A stretch of DNA of 64,000 nt, from the NCBI GenBank assembly GCA_031256825.1, contig JAIRPV010000001.1:1-64000 (forward strand), written 5' to 3'. This document shows, in pieces, positions 8,162 to 15,750 of this stretch. The notes beneath the pieces are model-generated. The model did no database searches. It saw only the letters and a list, made by a program, of their open reading frames with translations, and had not been told where the DNA came from. A program made the translations under genes and the position numbers. How positions within the stretch are numbered: the first letter of the stretch is position 1; every line of letters begins with the position of its first letter. The stretch comes from Oscillospiraceae bacterium. GTDB taxonomy: Bacteria > Bacillota > Clostridia > Oscillospirales > Acutalibacteraceae.

Positions 8162-9247
8162 TTAATACCGAACCGGCCGCGCGTCCAGGTATTTCTTCAC
8201 CATCAGCGCCACCTTAAACACAATGGCGTCGTCGAATTCCCTTAGGTCCAGCCCCGTCAGCTTCTTGATCTTCTCCAGCCGGTAGACCAGCGTGTTCCGG
8301 TGCACAAACAGCCGCCGCGAAGTCTCCGAAACGTTCAGGTTGTTCTCAAAAAACTTTTGGATGGTAAACAGCGTCTCCTGGTCAAGCGAATCGATGGTGC
8401 CCGACTTAAACACTTCTTGCAAAAACATGCCGCAAAGGCGTTTCGGCAGCTGATAGATCAGCCGCGCGATTCCAAGATAATCGTATGATATGATTTTTTT
8501 CTCCTGATCGAACACCTTCCCAACTTCCAGCGAAACCTGCGCTTCTTTATACGAAGCCGCCAGTTCCGGTATGGTGTTCACAATCGTGCCAATGCCAATG
8601 AATGGCTGCAATTCATATTCCGGGCTGACCGCTTCGGCGATTGCCCGGGCCAGATGCTCCAGCTCCGGCGTTTCCGTCCCCGGGAGCAGTTCTTTTACCA
8701 GCGCAATGTCCGCTTCGCTGACGTTGATCGCAAAGTCCTTCGACTTATCTGGGAACAGCTTCTGCACCGCGTCGAACACATGCTGCTCCGGGAACCCCTG
8801 GGACCGAATCAGCAATACCGCCCGCGGGGTCTCGTTATTAAAATGCAGCTCGCGCGTGCGCAGATAGATGTCGCCCGGCAATATATTGTCCAGAATCACA
8901 TTCTTAATGAAGATCATCCGGTCATACCGCTCCCCGGCAAACTCCTCCGCGCAGCCCAGCGAAACGGCGCTCAGCTTTGCCAGCTGCGCGGCCTCCTCGT
9001 CGGCGCCTTCCGCGAACACCGCGAACGGCATGCCGGCAAGGTCGCCAAAGCGGCAATATGTTACGCCGCCAATGGCGATCGGTTCCCCTATCGGGAGCAC
9101 GGCCGCAGGGTCGGGCAGCAGCAGCTCGCCCGCCTGTTCCGGGTTGCTGCTGGCAAACACGCAGCCGTCTTCGTCAACAACGCCGATCACGCGCCCGGCG
9201 GCCTCGCTCAGCTGCGGCAGCATGCTCTGAAATAATCTGTTCAACAT
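8162..9247 (-). CDS. PucR/CdaR-family transcriptional regulator
   Basis: A 361-residue regulator. The last 60 residues form the PucR C-terminal helix-turn-helix (ETSRRLFVHRNTLVYRLEKIKKLTG), strongly typical of the CdaR/PucR group, which regulates sugar-diacid, purine or amino-acid catabolism. The N-terminal half contains a possible ligand-sensing region with SNPEQAGELLLP, and a middle GGDEF-like segment (residues about 200-280) typical of CdaR proteins. The ATG at 9247 is preferred over an upstream ATG because AGGAG sits eight bases before it. A TTGCAA-17-TAAAAT promoter lies about 65 bases upstream. The genes it controls are not evident nearby. Confidence 0.88.
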   Translation of the reverse strand: MLNRLFQSMLPQLSEAAGRVIGVVDEDGCVFASSNPEQAGELLLPDPAAVLPIGEPIAIGGVTYCRFGDLAGMPFAVFAEGADEEAAQLAKLSAVSLGCAEEFAGERYDRMIFIKNVILDNILPGDIYLRTRELHFNNETPRAVLLIRSQGFPEQHVFDAVQKLFPDKSKDFAINVSEADIALVKELLPGTETPELEHLARAIAEAVSPEYELQPFIGIGTIVNTIPELAASYKEAQVSLEVGKVFDQEKKIISYDYLGIARLIYQLPKRLCGMFLQEVFKSGTIDSLDQETLFTIQKFFENNLNVSETSRRLFVHRNTLVYRLEKIKKLTGLDLREFDDAIVFKVALMVKKYLDARPVRY

Positions 9248-9309
9248 AACGGTTCTCCTATCAACATCCAATTGGTAGTATTTGCGATTTTCATCAAATC
9301 AGATCTCTA

Positions 9310-9338
9310 TTTTACACGATTTTTCCGCGAATTGCAAG
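9310..9338 (-). promoter_or_regulatory. Promoter of the PucR-type regulator
   Basis: On the minus strand: -35 TTGCAA (9333-9338), 17-base spacer, -10 TAAAAT (9310-9315). Transcription would begin about 60 bases before the ATG at 9247. The surrounding sequence is AT-rich. Confidence 0.65.
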
Positions 9339-9400
9339 AGGGTAAGCCGATTTTTTTTGAAATTTTTGTGCATTTTTTTGCTTTCCCAAAAAAATCTCCT

Positions 9401-9432
9401 AAAAAAATAACAAACCCGCCCAAAAGGGCGGG
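9401..9432 (-). terminator. Intrinsic terminator after the zinc-ribbon gene
   Basis: A perfect 7-bp GC stem (CCCGCCC at 9415-9421 with GGGCGGG at 9426-9432) and a four-base loop. Read on the minus strand it is followed by a T-rich run (TTTGTTATTTTTTT), so it ends transcription of the gene at 9514-9801. Confidence 0.88.
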
Positions 9433-9513
9433 CTCGCTGTTGTCTGGATGCATTTTGCCCGGTAACCGTGAAAACTCAGGAATCCTAAGCCACGTCAATT
9501 ACGCTGGAAAAAT

Positions 9514-9801
9514 TTATCCATTCCCCTTCTGCTGCGCAAAGCAGTCGCTGCAATACACAGGGCGACCATCTTCGCGGGGACGGAACGGGAGACGGGCAAT
9601 GCCGCCGCACGCCGCGCAAGTCGTCTCGAACATTTCGCGCTCGCCACGCCCGGCGCCGCCACGCTTACGCGAATCGCGGCATTCCTTGCAACGGCCAGGC
9701 TCGTTCTCGAAGCCTTTTTCCGCATAGAATTCCTGTTCACCGGCGGTGAAAATGAATTCGTTCCCGCAGTCCTTGCAGATGAGAGTTTTGTCTTCGAACA
9801 T
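9514..9801 (-). CDS. Small double zinc-ribbon protein
   Basis: A 95-residue protein with two zinc-binding modules. The first, residues 1-48, has CKDCGNEFIFTAGEQEFYAEKGF followed by CKEC, matching the zf-trcl type of probable zinc ribbon (here shortened to its key cysteines, CxxC and CxxC). The second, residues 58-90, has CAACG and CSDCF about 20 residues apart. Such proteins are common in Firmicutes, and their function is not established; nucleic-acid binding is often assumed. The start has GAGGT about eleven bases upstream. A clear terminator follows, and the SigH-like gene lies 141 bases upstream on the same strand. Confidence 0.82.
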   Translation of the reverse strand: MFEDKTLICKDCGNEFIFTAGEQEFYAEKGFENEPGRCKECRDSRKRGGAGRGEREMFETTCAACGGIARLPFRPREDGRPVYCSDCFAQQKGNG

Positions 9802-9840
9802 GTGCTGATCTACCTCGCTTGAATAAAATTTTTTGCCTTC

Positions 9841-9857
9841 GGGGGATTCGCACCCCC
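9841..9857. other. GC hairpin resembling a tRNA T-arm
   Basis: Between the SigH-like gene and the zinc-ribbon gene is a 5-bp GGGGG/CCCCC stem with a 7-base loop. On the minus strand it reads GGGGG-TGCGAAT-CCCCC, which has the geometry of a T-arm. A matching acceptor stem and anticodon arm could not be built from the upstream 100 bases, so it is not called a tRNA. It may be a structured leader of the zinc-ribbon mRNA or a chance hairpin. Confidence 0.3.
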
Positions 9858-9942
9858 ATCTGCGCTACCGCCGCATTGCATTTATGCTATCAGGCCAAAT
9901 GGTGTCTGGTTCTCGGCGTCCTGCCGTTTGCGCGAATATGGT

Positions 9943-10521
9943 TCAAAGAAATTCCTTTAATTTTTTTCGCACTCTTTGCAGTGCGTTGTCCACCGCTTTT
10001 ACGGGCACCTCCAGCCTTCGCGCGATCTCTTCGTATCGCTCCCCCGCCAGATAGGCTTCCATTGCGCCGCGCTCGAGCGCGCTCAGGTTTTCCTGAATCA
10101 CTTCCATGATCCGCCGCGTGGTTTCCATCGCCAAAAAAATGTCTTGCGGGTCGCTGGCTGCCGCCAACGCGGCGTCAATGCCCGCTTCGTCCAGCGCCGC
10201 CGTCGGCGCTGCGCCCCTGCGCAATGCCGAAATCACTCTGTTGCCAACGCATACCCCGGCGAACGTGCGGAAACTTGCCCCGCGCCCTGGCTTGTACGCC
10301 GAAATCGCGCTCAAGAACCCCAGCATGCCCTCCTGCGTCAGGTCTTCGCGGCTGCAACTCCCGCCGCTCCGCCCCGCCAGCAGGTCGGCCCGGGCATGAA
10401 TCACGGGCAGCATCCGCTCCAGGAGCGTCGTGTAGGCGCGCCCCAGTTCCGTCTTGTCCGCACGCCCCGCGCCCTTTTGGATCATCGCCACAAGCGCTTC
10501 ATCGCTGTACTCCGTGCGCAC
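9943..10521 (-). CDS. sigH: SigH-like RNA polymerase sigma factor
   Basis: A sigma-70-family factor of about 192 residues. Region 2 is seen in DLTQEGMLGFLSAISAYKPG and SFRTFAGVCVGNRVISALRR, and region 4 at the end in YEEIARRLEVPVKAVDNALQRVRKKLKEFL. This arrangement matches SigH/Spo0H, the factor that starts stationary-phase and sporulation gene expression in Bacilli and Clostridia. It is about 25 residues shorter than the Bacillus protein. Two GTG starts are possible, 10530 and 10521. A perfect TTGACA promoter just upstream places the transcript start near 10532, so the leader is only a few bases long whichever is used; AGGTG sits about eight bases from the second GTG, which I prefer. Confidence 0.8.
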   Translation of the reverse strand: MRTEYSDEALVAMIQKGAGRADKTELGRAYTTLLERMLPVIHARADLLAGRSGGSCSREDLTQEGMLGFLSAISAYKPGRGASFRTFAGVCVGNRVISALRRGAAPTAALDEAGIDAALAAASDPQDIFLAMETTRRIMEVIQENLSALERGAMEAYLAGERYEEIARRLEVPVKAVDNALQRVRKKLKEFL

Positions 10522-10538
10522 GCACCTCACACCTAACT

Positions 10539-10567
10539 ATCATAACGCATTTTTGCCGAAATGTCAA
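10539..10567 (-). promoter_or_regulatory. Promoter of the SigH-like gene
   Basis: On the minus strand: consensus -35 TTGACA (10562-10567), 17-base spacer, -10 TATGAT (10539-10544). The expected start of transcription is about 10532, next to the GTG codons of the gene. Confidence 0.8.
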
Positions 10568-10614
10568 GACATATTTTTGAAAAACGCAAATTTTTCTGAT
10601 CTTCCCAGATTATG

Positions 10615-10642
10615 GAGGAAAAAAGCGCGGCGATCCGGCCGC
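10615..10642 (-). terminator. Intrinsic terminator after argG
   Basis: On the minus strand a GCGGC/GCCGC stem (10638-10642 with 10627-10631) is followed by GCTTTTTTCC. A second, longer imperfect hairpin of GGGGCAGGG and CCCTGCCCC lies between it and the argG stop (10645-10680) and may add strength. Confidence 0.75.
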
Positions 10643-10684
10643 AGGGGCAGGGAATTGTGACCCCCTGTCCCCTGCCCCGTTGTC

Positions 10685-11905
10685 CTACTCCTGAATCCCC
10701 AAAAGCGCTTTCACCTTCATGCTCAGCCCAAACAGGTTGATGAACCCGGCCGAGTCGTTTTGGTTATACACATCGTCTTCGTTGAACGTCGCGAACGCCT
10801 CGCTCCAGAGAGAAAACGGCGACGTCACCCCCGCGTTGACAATGTTTCCCTTATAGAGCTTCAGCCGCACGTTGCCAGTCACATGTTTCTGCGTCACATC
10901 TACGAACGCATCCAGCGATTCCCGCAGCGTCGTGTACCACTGCCCGTAATAGACCAGCTCCGCGTAGCGTTCCGCCAGCAGCGCCTTGTAGTGCGCCGTG
11001 TCGCGATCCAGCGTAATGGTTTCCAACACGTCGTGCGCCTTATACAGAATCTTCCCCGCCGGATTCTCATATACCCCGCGCGACTTCATGCCCACCAGAC
11101 GGTTCTCCACCAAATCATCTATCCCAACGCCGTTCGCCCCGCCAATCTCGTTGAGCCGCGCAATCAGCTCTGTGCCGCACAGCCGTTCCCCGTCCAGCGC
11201 AACCGGAATCCCCTCTTCGAATGAAATCGTCAGATAGGTCGGTTGATCCGGCGCCTGTTCGGGCGCCACGCCCATCTCCAAAAATCCGGGCTTCAGATAT
11301 TGCGGTTCATGTGCCGGATCTTCCAAATCAAGCCCCTCATGCGACAAATGCCAAAGATTCTTGTCTTTCGAATAATTCGTCTCCCGGTTGATCTTCAGCG
11401 GAATCCCCCGCGCCTCAGCATAGGCAATCTCCTCGTCGCGGCTCTTGATATCCCATGTCCGCCAGGGCGCTATGATTTGCATTTCCGGCGCGAACACCTT
11501 GAACGTCAGCTCAAAGCGCACCTGATCGTTGCCCTTGCCGGTGCAGCCGTGGCAAATCGCGTCGGCGCCCTCCTGTTTGGCAATCTCCGCAATCCGCCGG
11601 GCAATCAGCGGCCGCGCAAAGCTCGTCCCCAGCAGGTATTCCCGCTCGTAGCGCGCCCCGGCCTTCAGCGTTGGCCAGATAAACTCTTCTACGAATTCCT
11701 TCTTTAGGTCCAAAATATAGAGCTTGCTCGCCCCGGTCTTCAACGCTTTCTCTTCCAGCCCGTCCAGTTCAGTCCCCTGCCCAACGTCGGCGGAAACGGC
11801 GATCACTTCGCAGCCGTTGTAATTCTCCTTCAGCCACGGAATCATCACAGACGTGTCCAGTCCGCCGGAATACATCAATACCACTTTTTTGATCTCTTTG
11901 TTCAT
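10685..11905 (-). CDS. argG: Argininosuccinate synthase
   Basis: ArgG condenses citrulline and aspartate with ATP to argininosuccinate, the penultimate step of arginine synthesis. The 406-residue protein has the PP-loop ATP motif [17 protein letters not shown] at the N-terminus, [13 protein letters not shown] for citrulline and ATP binding, and the [17 protein letters not shown] segment. Length and colinearity are normal for the family. The ATG has AAAGGAG eight bases upstream. No argH or other arg gene lies beside it in this window; the upstream gene is trpS and the downstream side has a terminator, so it may be a separate unit. A TATAAT box lies about 25 bases before the start, without a good -35. 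Confidence 0.97.
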   Translation of the reverse strand: MNKEIKKVVLMYSGGLDTSVMIPWLKENYNGCEVIAVSADVGQGTELDGLEEKALKTGASKLYILDLKKEFVEEFIWPTLKAGARYEREYLLGTSFARPLIARRIAEIAKQEGADAICHGCTGKGNDQVRFELTFKVFAPEMQIIAPWRTWDIKSRDEEIAYAEARGIPLKINRETNYSKDKNLWHLSHEGLDLEDPAHEPQYLKPGFLEMGVAPEQAPDQPTYLTISFEEGIPVALDGERLCGTELIARLNEIGGANGVGIDDLVENRLVGMKSRGVYENPAGKILYKAHDVLETITLDRDTAHYKALLAERYAELVYYGQWYTTLRESLDAFVDVTQKHVTGNVRLKLYKGNIVNAGVTSPFSLWSEAFATFNEDDVYNQNDSAGFINLFGLSMKVKALLGIQE

Positions 11906-11966
11906 AAAAATCTCCTTTATTTATTATATGTTGGGCCGTTTGATTCGTTATCCGCACGCGACCCGC

Positions 11967-12977
11967 TCACCGTCTGCCGTCCCAAAGCCCAACTTTCCGG
12001 TAGGCCTTGCCAACCGTTTTTGCCGCCAGCCGCCGCGCGGCGTCGGCCCCTTCGGCGGCGGCCTGGATCAGATATGCCTTGTCGCTCAGCAGCCGCCGGT
12101 ATTCCTCCTGGAACGGCCGAAGCTCTTCCACAACCGCTTCCGCCACAGCGTTTTTAAAATCGCCGTAGCCCTTGCCCGCAAATTCCTGTTCTATCTCGCC
12201 GAACGCTTTGCCCGTGCAAGCGGCGTAGATCGTCATCAGGTTATTGATGCCGTCTTTGCCATCCGCATGTCGGACGCAGGCCTCTGAATCCGTCACGGCG
12301 CTTCTGCATTTTTTCAGGATCTCAGCCGGTGTGTCCAGGATAGAAATGGCGCCCTTCGGATTCGGGTCGCTCTTGCTCATTTTTTTCGTCGGTTCCTGCA
12401 AGCTCATCACGCGGCTGCCGATTTTCCCAATATACGGCTCCGGCACAACAAACGTCTGCCCATAAAGTCCATTGAAGCGCTCCGCAACATTGCGGCAAAG
12501 CTCCAGGTGCTGCTTTTGATCCGCCCCGATCGGCACGTAGTCCGCCTGATAGAGCAAAATGTCCGCCGCCATCAGCGTGGGGTAGGTGAACAACCCAACA
12601 TTAACATTGTCCGCGTGCTGGGTCGATTTGTCCTTGAACTGCGTCATGCGCGAAGCTTCGCCGAATTGCGTATAGCAGTTCAGCAGCCAAGCCAGCTGGC
12701 AATGCTCCGGCACATGGCTTTGCAAAAACACAACATTATTCCCGCGCCGCAGCCCCAGCGCCAGCAGCATCGCGAAGGCCTCCAGGCTTTGGCGGCGCAG
12801 CGCGGGCGGCTCCGGGCGGATGGTCAGCGCGTGCAAATCCGCCACGCCATAGACGCAATCGTAGTCGTCGGCCATGCCGGCCCAATTGCGCAGCGCCCCA
12901 ACATAATTCCCGATATGCGGCACCGCCGTCGGCTGAATCAAGCTGAGCACCTTTTTTTTCGTCTGTAGTTCCGGCAT
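11967..12977 (-). CDS. trpS: Tryptophanyl-tRNA synthetase
   Basis: A 336-residue class Ic aminoacyl-tRNA synthetase that charges tRNA-Trp. The class I signatures are PTAVPHIGNYVGALRNW (HIGH equivalent) near residue 18 and KKMSKSDPNPKG (KMSKS) near residue 200. Other matches are FLQSHVPEHCQLAWLLNC and VPIGADQKQHLELCRN. The ATG at 12977 is preferred: AGGAG is ten bases upstream, whereas an in-frame GTG at 12986 would sit directly on that site. No T-box leader is visible. Confidence 0.96.
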   Translation of the reverse strand: MPELQTKKKVLSLIQPTAVPHIGNYVGALRNWAGMADDYDCVYGVADLHALTIRPEPPALRRQSLEAFAMLLALGLRRGNNVVFLQSHVPEHCQLAWLLNCYTQFGEASRMTQFKDKSTQHADNVNVGLFTYPTLMAADILLYQADYVPIGADQKQHLELCRNVAERFNGLYGQTFVVPEPYIGKIGSRVMSLQEPTKKMSKSDPNPKGAISILDTPAEILKKCRSAVTDSEACVRHADGKDGINNLMTIYAACTGKAFGEIEQEFAGKGYGDFKNAVAEAVVEELRPFQEEYRRLLSDKAYLIQAAAEGADAARRLAAKTVGKAYRKVGLWDGRR

Positions 12978-13008
12978 GGTTGGCACACTCCTGTTGTCAT
13001 ATTTGGGC

Positions 13009-14250
13009 TTACGCCGTCGTCGCCTTCTTCGTTGTTGTCGTCGTCGTGGATTTCTTCGTTGTTGTGGTCGCTTTCTTCGTCGTCGTCGCGGGCTTCTTCG
13101 TTGTGGTAGCTTTCTTTGTTGTTGTGGTTGCTTTCTTCGTCGTGGTCGGTGCTTCCGTTGTGGTTGGCGCTTCCGTTGTGGTTGGCGCTTCGGTTGTCGT
13201 GGTTGGCGCCGTCGTCGTCAGCGCAATCTCCCGCCACGGCCATTTCCTCAGCAATTGCTCCACAGCGCCAACGTTTTCGTCCGCGCGGTAGCGCTGATAT
13301 AACTCCTGCAACAACATGTCATATTCCGCGCCCTTTAACGCCCAAAGGCAGTCGCCCCGGTAGTTCTGATAATATTTCGCCACATTGTGCTCTTCGCGCA
13401 TATTGATCCCCTGACCAATCAGGTAGTAGTTGTCTACCTGCAACATGGCAACTTTGTTTGGGCTGAACAGCCGCACTTTTTCAATCACCTTGTCCGGCGG
13501 GTCGCCGCTCCCCTTGCGCATCACCGCCTCCGTGGGAATCACGTATCCCAGCGTTTCCGCGTAATCCTCCGACTGGCTGAGGATGGCGAAGTCGTTCCCC
13601 TCTTCGTTGCAAGCCGCAACAAATTTGTCCAATTTGCTTTCCAGCGTCTTGATCTCCCCGGGCGTCATCGCCCGATCCCCGTTTTCGAGCGTTATCGTCT
13701 GATAAACGCGCAGGCAATTGGCCGCCACATAATTCCCATAAAAATAGGCCTGCACAGTCTCGTCGTCCACTTTGCGCGGGCTGCTCTCTTCGTCATACAG
13801 CGCACGGAACAATTCCTCCCGCGCCGCCTGCCCGGTCATGACCGCAGTGATCGTCTGCTTATCCACGCCAATGGACGAGTAGTAGTTCCCGAACACGCGC
13901 CAATAATACGCCGTGCGATCGGCCGCCTGGCTTTTCAGCTGCAAGCTCAGCGCCCGCTTGCGGTTATAAAGTTCGCTGTTCACCGCCACATACGCCGCGC
14001 ACCGCTGCTTTACCACTTCCCGCAGCGCCTTCATGTCCAGGGGCTTCCCGGCTTCGTCCAGCTTCACAGCCCCTTGCACCAGCGCTTCCGAAACAAAGTA
14101 ACTGTATAGCTCCTTTGATACCGGAATCCCTTCTACCTGCACCAGGTAGTTGTCCTCCCGCATCGCGGCGCGCCCGCTCAGCGCCGCCAAAAAAAGGCAC
14201 GCCGCCGCAAGCAGTATGGTCATCGCTTTTGTCCAGTTGTTTCGTTTCAT
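13009..14250 (-). CDS. Membrane-anchored SurA/PrsA-like protein with Thr/Lys-rich tail
   Basis: A 413-residue exported protein. Residues 8-28 form an N-terminal hydrophobic signal or anchor (AMTILLAAACLFLAAL). Residues about 30-330 look like the alpha-helical SurA_N/PrsA chaperone type (VEGIPVSKELYSYFVSEAL, later VDDETVQAYFYGNYVAANC); a clear parvulin isomerase domain is not seen. From residue about 344 to the end the chain is almost only Thr, Lys, Ala, Pro and Glu: first TTTEAP repeats, then TTTKKA repeats. Such a tail could be an extended, possibly O-glycosylated wall-spanning stalk. No LPXTG or lipobox is present. It could help fold exported proteins, but that is inferred from weak similarity. 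Confidence 0.7.
   Translation of the reverse strand: MKRNNWTKAMTILLAAACLFLAALSGRAAMREDNYLVQVEGIPVSKELYSYFVSEALVQGAVKLDEAGKPLDMKALREVVKQRCAAYVAVNSELYNRKRALSLQLKSQAADRTAYYWRVFGNYYSSIGVDKQTITAVMTGQAAREELFRALYDEESSPRKVDDETVQAYFYGNYVAANCLRVYQTITLENGDRAMTPGEIKTLESKLDKFVAACNEEGNDFAILSQSEDYAETLGYVIPTEAVMRKGSGDPPDKVIEKVRLFSPNKVAMLQVDNYYLIGQGINMREEHNVAKYYQNYRGDCLWALKGAEYDMLLQELYQRYRADENVGAVEQLLRKWPWREIALTTTAPTTTTEAPTTTEAPTTTEAPTTTKKATTTTKKATTTKKPATTTKKATTTTKKSTTTTTTKKATTA
13012..13221. repeat. Low-complexity repeat encoding a Thr/Lys/Pro tail
   Basis: About 210 bp of short imperfect tandem repeats rich in GTTGT, GTCGT and TTCTT on the plus strand, encoding on the minus strand four TTTEAP-type units and then six or so TTTKK(A/P/S) units. 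Repeat number is likely to vary among strains through slippage. Confidence 0.8.
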
Positions 14251-14301
14251 ATTCTCACCTCGCCCCGCTTTAACAACGCGTTTCCCTGCGTCTTTGATCT
14301 C

Positions 14302-15687
14302 TTACAGCCCCGCTTGCGCAAACCGCTCCACAGCCGCCCGCGTAATCTCCGCGCCCGCGCGGATGGCGTCTGGCTCCAGATTGTCCGCGTTGTCCAGTCT
14401 GGTATGGTAATATCGCGGCGGCGTGGGATCCATCGCCGCAAAGCCCGTTGCGGGGATTCCCGCTTGTGTGAACGCCACCGCGTCGCAAGCGCCTATGTAA
14501 ATGGAAGCCGAAGGCAAATCGAACCCGCAGTCCGTGCCCGCCGCCTTCATCAGCGCCTGCATCTTTGGGCTGTGCCGCACCGTTCCGCTCAAGTCGCGGT
14601 TGTAAATCGCAATGTCTTTCAAATCCCGGAATGTGTCCACTCCAATCGCCGCCGTCAGCACATCCGGGTCGCGCAGCTCCTTCTTGTGCCGCTTCACAAA
14701 CGCCTTTGCCCCGCGCAGCCCCGCCTCTTCGGAACCCGTCAGCAGCACAACCACTTCGGTGTCGGCAAAGCGCGTCCCTGTTTGCGCCATGTCCCGCAGT
14801 ACCGACATGGCAACAAAGCAGCCCGAAAGATTGTCGCTGGCGCCCGGCACGCTTTTTGTGCGGCTTTGGAAAAATAAAAACCCAATATCTGCCGGGAACA
14901 GCGCAAACAGCACAATCCCCGTGATAAACAGCAGCCAGTGCAAAAATCCCTCGTCCGCAAGCCCCGCCACGTCGATCGCAAGCAAGCGCACCAGGTTCGC
15001 GATAAAACAAATCACCATCCCAACCACGGCGGGGATCAGCACCAGCTTCATCCCAACGCCGCCCAGCCGGTAGTTGAGCGTCCATTCATACTGGCTGTCC
15101 GCGTGGCCGACCAAATAGATCCGTTTCTTTGGCTTGCCGTTGATCTCGTTGGCCGCCTTGCGCGTCGCAATCACATTGTGCGACGGATACGCCTTGAACA
15201 GCGGATCGATGAATTGCCGATACATCGCAAACTCCAGCACCAGCGGAATCGCCGCGGCCGCCACAAGGCAAAGCCCAACGAGCGCGTGCCCCAACCAGAA
15301 CAGCACGCAAGCCGCCATGGTCAGCAAAACCGTAAACGGAATGAATCCCATAAAGGCCTGCCGGTGCACGGCAAAGCCCTCAAATTCCACCTTGTCGGCC
15401 CAGGCGCCCAATTGCGCGCCCATGTCCTGCTGCGCCTTCCACTCCGCTTCGCTCCCCGGCGCCCGCGGCCCGTATACGTCAACCAACCGCCTGATCTCGT
15501 AGCCGGCCCAGGCCATCGTGTCGGCATACTGCTCTGTCGCACCGCTCATTTCTGTCTCCCCGGCTTTCCCGTCGTTTTCGCCCGCCGCCCCGGCCGGTTT
15601 CGTCTCCCCTGCCTCCGTCGGCTCTTCCGCCGTCACCGTGATGGCAACCGCCATGGTTTCTTCCGCCGCAAGCTTCTCCTGTGCCAT
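14302..15687 (-). CDS. Membrane-embedded M28-family metallopeptidase
   Basis: A 461-residue protein with the metal-binding pattern of family M28 aminopeptidases: His in LVGHADSQ (about residue 194), Asp in PGASDNLSG (about 284), adjacent Glu residues in GSEEAGLRG, Asp in GVDTFRD and the late His in YYHTRLDN. A complete two-zinc site is therefore plausible. Unusually, two hydrophobic pairs interrupt the fold: residues about 114-150 before the first ligand, and about 208-268 between the first and second ligands. Residues 1-50 are Ala/Glu/Thr-rich low complexity. The ATG has AGGTGAT upstream. The substrate is unknown; membrane-bound peptide trimming is likely. It lies between a radical SAM gene and the foldase-like gene, all in one direction. 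Confidence 0.82.
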   Translation of the reverse strand: MAQEKLAAEETMAVAITVTAEEPTEAGETKPAGAAGENDGKAGETEMSGATEQYADTMAWAGYEIRRLVDVYGPRAPGSEAEWKAQQDMGAQLGAWADKVEFEGFAVHRQAFMGFIPFTVLLTMAACVLFWLGHALVGLCLVAAAAIPLVLEFAMYRQFIDPLFKAYPSHNVIATRKAANEINGKPKKRIYLVGHADSQYEWTLNYRLGGVGMKLVLIPAVVGMVICFIANLVRLLAIDVAGLADEGFLHWLLFITGIVLFALFPADIGFLFFQSRTKSVPGASDNLSGCFVAMSVLRDMAQTGTRFADTEVVVLLTGSEEAGLRGAKAFVKRHKKELRDPDVLTAAIGVDTFRDLKDIAIYNRDLSGTVRHSPKMQALMKAAGTDCGFDLPSASIYIGACDAVAFTQAGIPATGFAAMDPTPPRYYHTRLDNADNLEPDAIRAGAEITRAAVERFAQAGL

Positions 15688-15750
15688 ATGATCACCTGCT
15701 ATATCTATAGTTTCATAAGGTTCTGTTCCCGCTCCGTGTGCCGCATCCTC

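Noticed and set aside
9830..9942. A minus-strand tRNA gene suggested by a T-arm-like hairpin (GGGGG-TGCGAAT-CCCCC).
   Set aside because: The seven bases after the stem have no matching acceptor strand upstream, and no anticodon arm with U33 can be folded. A tRNAscan-SE or Infernal run would settle it.
13012..13221. A possible CRISPR-like array because of regular short repeats.
   Set aside because: The repeats have no unique spacers and code in frame for a Thr/Lys tail. The same reasoning excludes the ileS repeat and the 37.5-kb tract.
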